Part shown: one piece after another, positions 36,189 through 40,256 of the stretch
Position numbering within the stretch: the first letter of the stretch is position 1
How the letters are laid out: every line of letters starts with the position of its first letter
From: an uncultured Odoribacter sp.
GTDB taxonomy: Bacteria; Bacteroidota; Bacteroidia; Bacteroidales; Marinifilaceae
NCBI GenBank assembly: GCA_905193145.1
Contig: CAJJNP010000006.1
Location: 1 to 40,256, forward strand
Reading direction: 5' to 3'
DNA: 40,256 bases
The notes under the pieces: generated by a model
What the model was told of the DNA's origin: nothing
Seen by the model: only the letters and a program-made list of their open reading frames with translations
The model's database searches: none
Translations under genes and position numbers: made by a program

Positions 36189-36911
36189 ATGTCAACTCAA
36201 TCAGTCATTGCAGCACTGCAGGCAGCAGGCTCACCAACCAAAGCAGAACATCTTGCCTATTTTTTTAAGACAGGTAAAGACCAATATGGCGAAGGCGACC
36301 GATTTTTGGGAGTAACAGTTCCCGAACAACGCACCATAGCCAAACAATACGCCCAATTAGATTTCCACTCTTTGGAAGAACTGATAAGGTCCCCTTGGCA
36401 TGAGGTACGCTTGACCGCCCTTTTTATACTACTATTGATTTTCGAGAAAAATAAAAAAGACCAACAACTCCGCCAAGCATGTGTCGATTTTTATCTAGCC
36501 CACACAGCCGGCATCAACAACTGGGATCTCGTAGATCTCAGCTGCTATAAACTCCTTGGCTCATGGCTCGAAGACAAAGACCGTTCGATTTTATACCGTC
36601 TGGCAGACTCGTCCAACTTATGGGAACAGCGTATTTCCATCGTTTCATGCATGCATTTTGTGCGCAAGAATGACTTTTACGACTGTCTCTCCATCGCTGA
36701 CAAACTGCTCTTCCATCCACACGACTTAATACATAAAGCCGTCGGCTGGCTCTTACGCGAAGTAGGGAAAAAAGACAAACAAACCTTGGTATCTTTTCTA
36801 CATCCACGCTATCAGAAAATGCCGCGCACCATGTTGCGCTATGCCATAGAACGCTTCCCCGACGAAGAACGCAAAGCCTACCTTCATGGTAAAATAACAT
36901 TGCAATATTAG
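36189..36911 (+). CDS. DNA alkylation repair protein (AlkD-like glycosylase)
   Basis: This HEAT-repeat-like DNA glycosylase removes alkylated purines. The NWDLVD motif (111-116) supplies Trp112 and Asp116, and AVGWLLREVGK supplies Trp187. These correspond to the catalytic Trp109, Asp113 and Trp187 described for Bacillus cereus AlkD (recalled, not checked). The all-helical repeats and 240-residue length fit. It diverges from parA and lies before the ABC-F gene, whose predicted promoter overlaps its stop codon, so the genes probably have separate starts of transcription. Confidence 0.9.
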   Translation: MSTQSVIAALQAAGSPTKAEHLAYFFKTGKDQYGEGDRFLGVTVPEQRTIAKQYAQLDFHSLEELIRSPWHEVRLTALFILLLIFEKNKKDQQLRQACVDFYLAHTAGINNWDLVDLSCYKLLGSWLEDKDRSILYRLADSSNLWEQRISIVSCMHFVRKNDFYDCLSIADKLLFHPHDLIHKAVGWLLREVGKKDKQTLVSFLHPRYQKMPRTMLRYAIERFPDEERKAYLHGKITLQY

Positions 36912-36929
36912 ATGATATTTCTACCTTTG
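36900..36929 (+). promoter_or_regulatory. Promoter of the ABC-F gene, overlapping the alkD stop
   Basis: TTG at 36900-36902, 19 bases, TACCTTTG at 36922-36929: a full match to the Bacteroidetes pattern. The -33 element lies within the last codons of the alkD-like gene. Predicted start of transcription is near 36936, about 20 bases before the ATG. Confidence 0.6.
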
Positions 36930-36956
36930 TACTTTGACTAATATGGAAATTCAGAC

Positions 36957-38837
36957 ATGATAAGTTATTTACAGGTAGATAATCTCAGCAAACGATTTGG
37001 AGAACAGCTCCTTTTTGAACACATATCCTTCGGAGTCGGCAAAGGTCAGAAAGTTGCCCTCATTGCCAAAAACGGCATGGGCAAATCCACTTTGCTACGA
37101 ATCATTGCAGGTAAAGACAGTGCAGAAACAGGAACCGTTATCTTCCGCAACGACATTTCAATTGGAATTCTTGAACAAGATCCACTGCTTGAACCGGAAA
37201 ATACCGTATTTGAAGAAGTCTTCAACTCAGAAGCCCCGATATTAACTCTTATCAAAAATTACGAAAACGCTGTTGAACACAACGATACCGCAGCTTTGGA
37301 GCACCTCATCCCTGAAATGGATGCCCATTCGGCCTGGGATTATGAAACCACTATCAAACAGATTTTATCTGAGCTAAAAGTAGGATTTTACGACCGGAAA
37401 ATATCACAACTCTCCGGGGGCCAGAAAAAACGTGTCGGTCTGGCAAAGGTACTCATCAGCAATCCCGAATTTCTGATTCTCGACGAGCCGACCAACCACC
37501 TGGATATCGAAATGACCGAATGGCTCGAAGAATATCTCGGCAAATCCAATTCAACACTTCTGATGGTGACCCACGACCGCTATTTTCTGGACCGTGTATG
37601 CAATCAAATCATCGAAATAGACGAATTCGGCCTGTTTTCCTATTCCGGTAACTATGCCTACTACCTGGAGAAACGCGAGGAACGAATTGCCAACCATAAC
37701 GCAGCTGTCGACAAAGCACGCAACCTACTCCGCACCGAACAGGAATGGATGCGCCGGATGCCGCAAGCCAGAGGACACAAAGCACAATACAGAATCGACA
37801 ATTTCTACAAGTTGAAAGAAACCGCCTCACAAACAGTGACAGAAAAGAAAATGGAGCTGGATATCAAAGGCCAACGCTTAGGAAAAAAGATTCTTGAACT
37901 GGAGCATGTCAACAAAAGCTACGACGGACTTTGCCTGCTGAAAGACTTTTCCTATAAATTTGTACGTGGAGAAAAAATCGGCATTGTAGGCAAAAACGGT
38001 GTAGGCAAATCCACATTTCTGAATATCATCACACAAAATATCGAACCGGACAGCGGCTCTATCTCCATCGGAGAGACTGTCGTATACGGATATTATAAAC
38101 AATCCGGCATCACGTTCAAGGAAAACGACCGGGTGATTGACATCGTCAAAAACATCTCTGAACGCATTGACTTGGGCAACGGACGGATTATGTCGGCATC
38201 ACAATTCCTGGAATACTTCATGTTTACCGACAAACAACAGTATTCTTTGGTTGAAAAGCTCAGCGGAGGCGAGCGTCGCAGATTATATCTGCTGACTGTC
38301 TTGATGAGCAATCCCAACTTTCTGATTCTCGACGAGCCGACCAACGACCTTGATATTGTGACCCTGAACGTTTTGGAAGAATACTTGAAAAGCTTCAAAG
38401 GGTGTCTGCTCATTGTATCGCACGACCGCTTTTTCACTGATAAAGTGGTAGACCGAATCTTTGCATTTGAGGGTAACGGTATCGTGAAAGACTTTCCGGG
38501 CAACTACACCATATACAAAAACCAGCGGGAAGAAGAAAAAGAGCAACAGGAAAAAATCGAACGGGAGAAGAAAAAACAAGAGCCTCAAACAGCTCAATCA
38601 AACAACATCACAAAATCCGAAAAGAAGCGAAAACTGACATTCAAAGAGCGTCAGGAAATGCAACAACTGGAAACAGAGATGGAGCAACTGAATGCCGAAA
38701 AAGCAGAAATCGAAGCCGCCTTAAATTCCGGCACCTTACCTGCAGATGAATTAATCCAAAAATCCAACCGCATCGGAGAACTGATAGATTTACTTGACGA
38801 AAAAGAGATGAGATGGCTGGAACTAAGTGAAATATAA
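36957..38837 (+). CDS. uup: ABC-F family ATPase (Uup-like)
   Basis: A soluble tandem ABC ATPase without membrane segments, acting on ribosomes or DNA in the cytoplasm. The first cassette has KNGMGKST (38-45), LSGGQKKR (about 152) and LILDEPTNHLD (about 171). The second has KNGVGKST (about 345), LSGGERRR (about 434) and LILDEPTNDLD (about 456). A linker rich in Arg and Glu joins them. The C-terminus (about 520-626) is a charged coiled-coil domain as in Uup. The 626-residue length fits Uup rather than EttA. Antibiotic-resistance ABC-F proteins are related, but nothing points to that here. Confidence 0.88.
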   Translation: MISYLQVDNLSKRFGEQLLFEHISFGVGKGQKVALIAKNGMGKSTLLRIIAGKDSAETGTVIFRNDISIGILEQDPLLEPENTVFEEVFNSEAPILTLIKNYENAVEHNDTAALEHLIPEMDAHSAWDYETTIKQILSELKVGFYDRKISQLSGGQKKRVGLAKVLISNPEFLILDEPTNHLDIEMTEWLEEYLGKSNSTLLMVTHDRYFLDRVCNQIIEIDEFGLFSYSGNYAYYLEKREERIANHNAAVDKARNLLRTEQEWMRRMPQARGHKAQYRIDNFYKLKETASQTVTEKKMELDIKGQRLGKKILELEHVNKSYDGLCLLKDFSYKFVRGEKIGIVGKNGVGKSTFLNIITQNIEPDSGSISIGETVVYGYYKQSGITFKENDRVIDIVKNISERIDLGNGRIMSASQFLEYFMFTDKQQYSLVEKLSGGERRRLYLLTVLMSNPNFLILDEPTNDLDIVTLNVLEEYLKSFKGCLLIVSHDRFFTDKVVDRIFAFEGNGIVKDFPGNYTIYKNQREEEKEQQEKIEREKKKQEPQTAQSNNITKSEKKRKLTFKERQEMQQLETEMEQLNAEKAEIEAALNSGTLPADELIQKSNRIGELIDLLDEKEMRWLELSEI

Positions 38838-38862
38838 ATCATAAATTTTGGAGGACTGAACA

Positions 38863-40197
38863 ATGATACGGGAAACAATCGAAAACTTTCTGGAAAAATA
38901 CCAGATACCGAAAGATGCCGGTTTCATCCTGGCAGTCAGCGGAGGAGCCGACTCCATCAGCATGTTGCACGCATTTAAATACATGAACCTGAAAATCATG
39001 GCACTACACTGCAACTTTGCCCTACGAGGCAAAGAATCGGACATGGACGAACAGTTCGTCAAACGCTTCTGTGACAATTACGGAATTGCCCACAGTGTCA
39101 AGAAATTCAACACCACAGCTTATGCCAAAGAGCATGGACTCAGCATTGAAATGGCTGCCAGAGAACTCCGCTACACTTGGTTTCACGAAATGAAAGCCAA
39201 AAAGAAAATGGATTACATTGTCGTTGCCCATCATGCCGATGATGTAGCAGAAACTATACTCATCAATCTATGCCGCGGTACAGGTATCAAAGGACTCACC
39301 GGAATCAAACCCGTCAATGGCGATATACTGCGTCCATTGCTTAACTGCTCCCGAAATGACATTCTAAAATACATTGAAGACCATCAACTGGGCTTCCGAA
39401 CCGACTCCACAAACAACTCGCTTGACTACATGCGGAATAAAATCCGCCATAAAATCATACCGGTGATGAAAGAAATCAATCCTTCGCTTCTCTCCACCGT
39501 AGCAGATACATGCGAAGCGCTGAAGGAGACAGAACAAATTTTCACCTACGGAATCAAGGTTCTACAGGAAGAAATCATGGATTGTGAGGAAGACGAGATA
39601 TTGATTCACATTGACAAAACAATATCCTCTCCTGCTCCCTACACTTTACTATATGAAACCTTGCGCCCCTTCGGGTTCAACAAAACACAAATACGTGATA
39701 TACTGAATGCCCACACCGCCACTCCCGGAAAACAGTTTATCACCGGCAATTATGTATTGGAAAAAGGCCGCACCTATTGGCGACTTTACGACAACAGCAT
39801 CCGCCAGCAGCAAAGTACGGAAATACCGGAACCGGGAACCTATACACTAGGAGACTACAAATTTGAAATATTCCGCTTCCCGCGGACAGAGGATTTTGAA
39901 ATACCGACATCTCCCGACATTGCCTGTCTGGATGCTGACAAAGTGAAATTTCCTTTGACCATACGCAACTGGCAGGCCGGCGACTATTTCTGCCCCATTG
40001 GGATGAAACGAAGCAAAAAGAAACTCAGCGACTTTTTTACCAACCAGAAATTCAGTACCCGCCAAAAACAGGAATGCTTGTTATTGCTCAGTGGAGATAA
40101 AATAGCTTGGGTAATCGGGCATCGTTTGGACGATCGTTTTAAAATCACCTCTTTCACAAAAGAGCTGCTCATCATTAAACGGCTAAAACAAGAATAA
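38863..40197 (+). CDS. tilS: tRNA(Ile)-lysidine synthase
   Basis: TilS modifies C34 of tRNA-Ile(CAU) to lysidine so that it reads AUA codons; it is essential in most bacteria. The N-terminal PP-loop motif SGGADS (26-31) and the ALHCNFALRGKESD segment belong to the ATPase domain. C-terminal domains follow, with the RNWQAGDYFCPIGMKRSKKKLSDFF segment typical of TilS. Length (444) is normal. A strong ribosome binding sequence GGAGG (38850-38854) lies 8 bases before the ATG, which is unusual in this phylum, and it follows the ABC-F gene by 25 bases, so the two may share a transcript. Confidence 0.95.
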   Translation: MIRETIENFLEKYQIPKDAGFILAVSGGADSISMLHAFKYMNLKIMALHCNFALRGKESDMDEQFVKRFCDNYGIAHSVKKFNTTAYAKEHGLSIEMAARELRYTWFHEMKAKKKMDYIVVAHHADDVAETILINLCRGTGIKGLTGIKPVNGDILRPLLNCSRNDILKYIEDHQLGFRTDSTNNSLDYMRNKIRHKIIPVMKEINPSLLSTVADTCEALKETEQIFTYGIKVLQEEIMDCEEDEILIHIDKTISSPAPYTLLYETLRPFGFNKTQIRDILNAHTATPGKQFITGNYVLEKGRTYWRLYDNSIRQQQSTEIPEPGTYTLGDYKFEIFRFPRTEDFEIPTSPDIACLDADKVKFPLTIRNWQAGDYFCPIGMKRSKKKLSDFFTNQKFSTRQKQECLLLLSGDKIAWVIGHRLDDRFKITSFTKELLIIKRLKQE

Positions 40198-40207
40198 TCC
40201 ATAAAAG

Positions 40208-40240
40208 CAAAAAAACGAAGTCTCACGACTTCGTTTTTTT
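40208..40240 (+). terminator. Terminator after tilS
   Basis: ACGAAGTC-TCAC-GACTTCGT forms an 8-base stem flanked by a run of A residues before and seven T residues after. The symmetrical flanks would let it work in both directions. Confidence 0.92.
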
Positions 40241-40256
40241 AAACACACTAACAATA

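Overview
The window reads as a chromosomal segment from an anaerobic member of the Bacteroidales (phylum Bacteroidota). Evidence: Bacteroidetes-style promoters (TTG, 19 bp, TAnnTTTG) in front of several genes; an FtsL-like protein and an MraY with an internal insert as seen in this phylum; the order parA-parB-DUF5683-LysM transglycosylase; and an A/T-rich sequence. The bifurcating-type [FeFe]-hydrogenase together with a 4-hydroxybutyrate/butyrate-type CoA-transferase suggests a fermenter of the Odoribacter/Butyricimonas kind. That genus-level guess is inference.

Region 1 (1-4760, + strand): a hydrogenase operon. A promoter-like sequence is followed by a 36-codon remnant of an ATP-binding (histidine-kinase-like ATPase) gene, then a stand-alone thioredoxin-like [2Fe-2S] protein, HydB (NuoF-like), HydA ([FeFe] catalytic subunit) and HydC (NuoE-like), closed by a strong terminator. 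Region 2 (4780-8210, + strand): dnaK alone, with an inverted repeat and a sigma54-like promoter upstream and a terminator behind it, then a solitary polytopic Gate-domain membrane protein with its own promoter.

Region 3 (8251-26820, - strand): the division and cell-wall (dcw) cluster, read right to left: MraZ-box-like repeats, mraZ, rsmH, ftsL-like, ftsI with PASTA, murE, mraY, murD, ftsW, murG, murC, ftsQ, ftsA, ftsZ, a second ftsZ-like gene, and a DEAD-box RNA helicase ending at a terminator. murF and ddl are not in the cluster. The tandem FtsZ pair is the most unusual feature: both keep the GTP-binding signature and the catalytic T7 loop, but their C-terminal tails differ completely.

Region 4 (26869-33614): an MscS-type channel (-), diverging from a Yip1-like membrane protein and smpB (+), then a CoA-transferase and dgt (+). 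Dgt converges on a LysM lytic transglycosylase (-). Region 5 (32055-40256): parA-parB-DUF5683-transglycosylase on the - strand, then alkD-like, ABC-F (Uup-like) and tilS on the + strand, ending with a terminator.

I saw no rRNA, tRNA, CRISPR array, insertion sequence or prophage gene. No gene-free stretch exceeds about 300 bases; the longest (about 200-250 bases at 1-237, 4712-4965, 6877-7072 and 26661-26868) hold the regulatory elements listed below.
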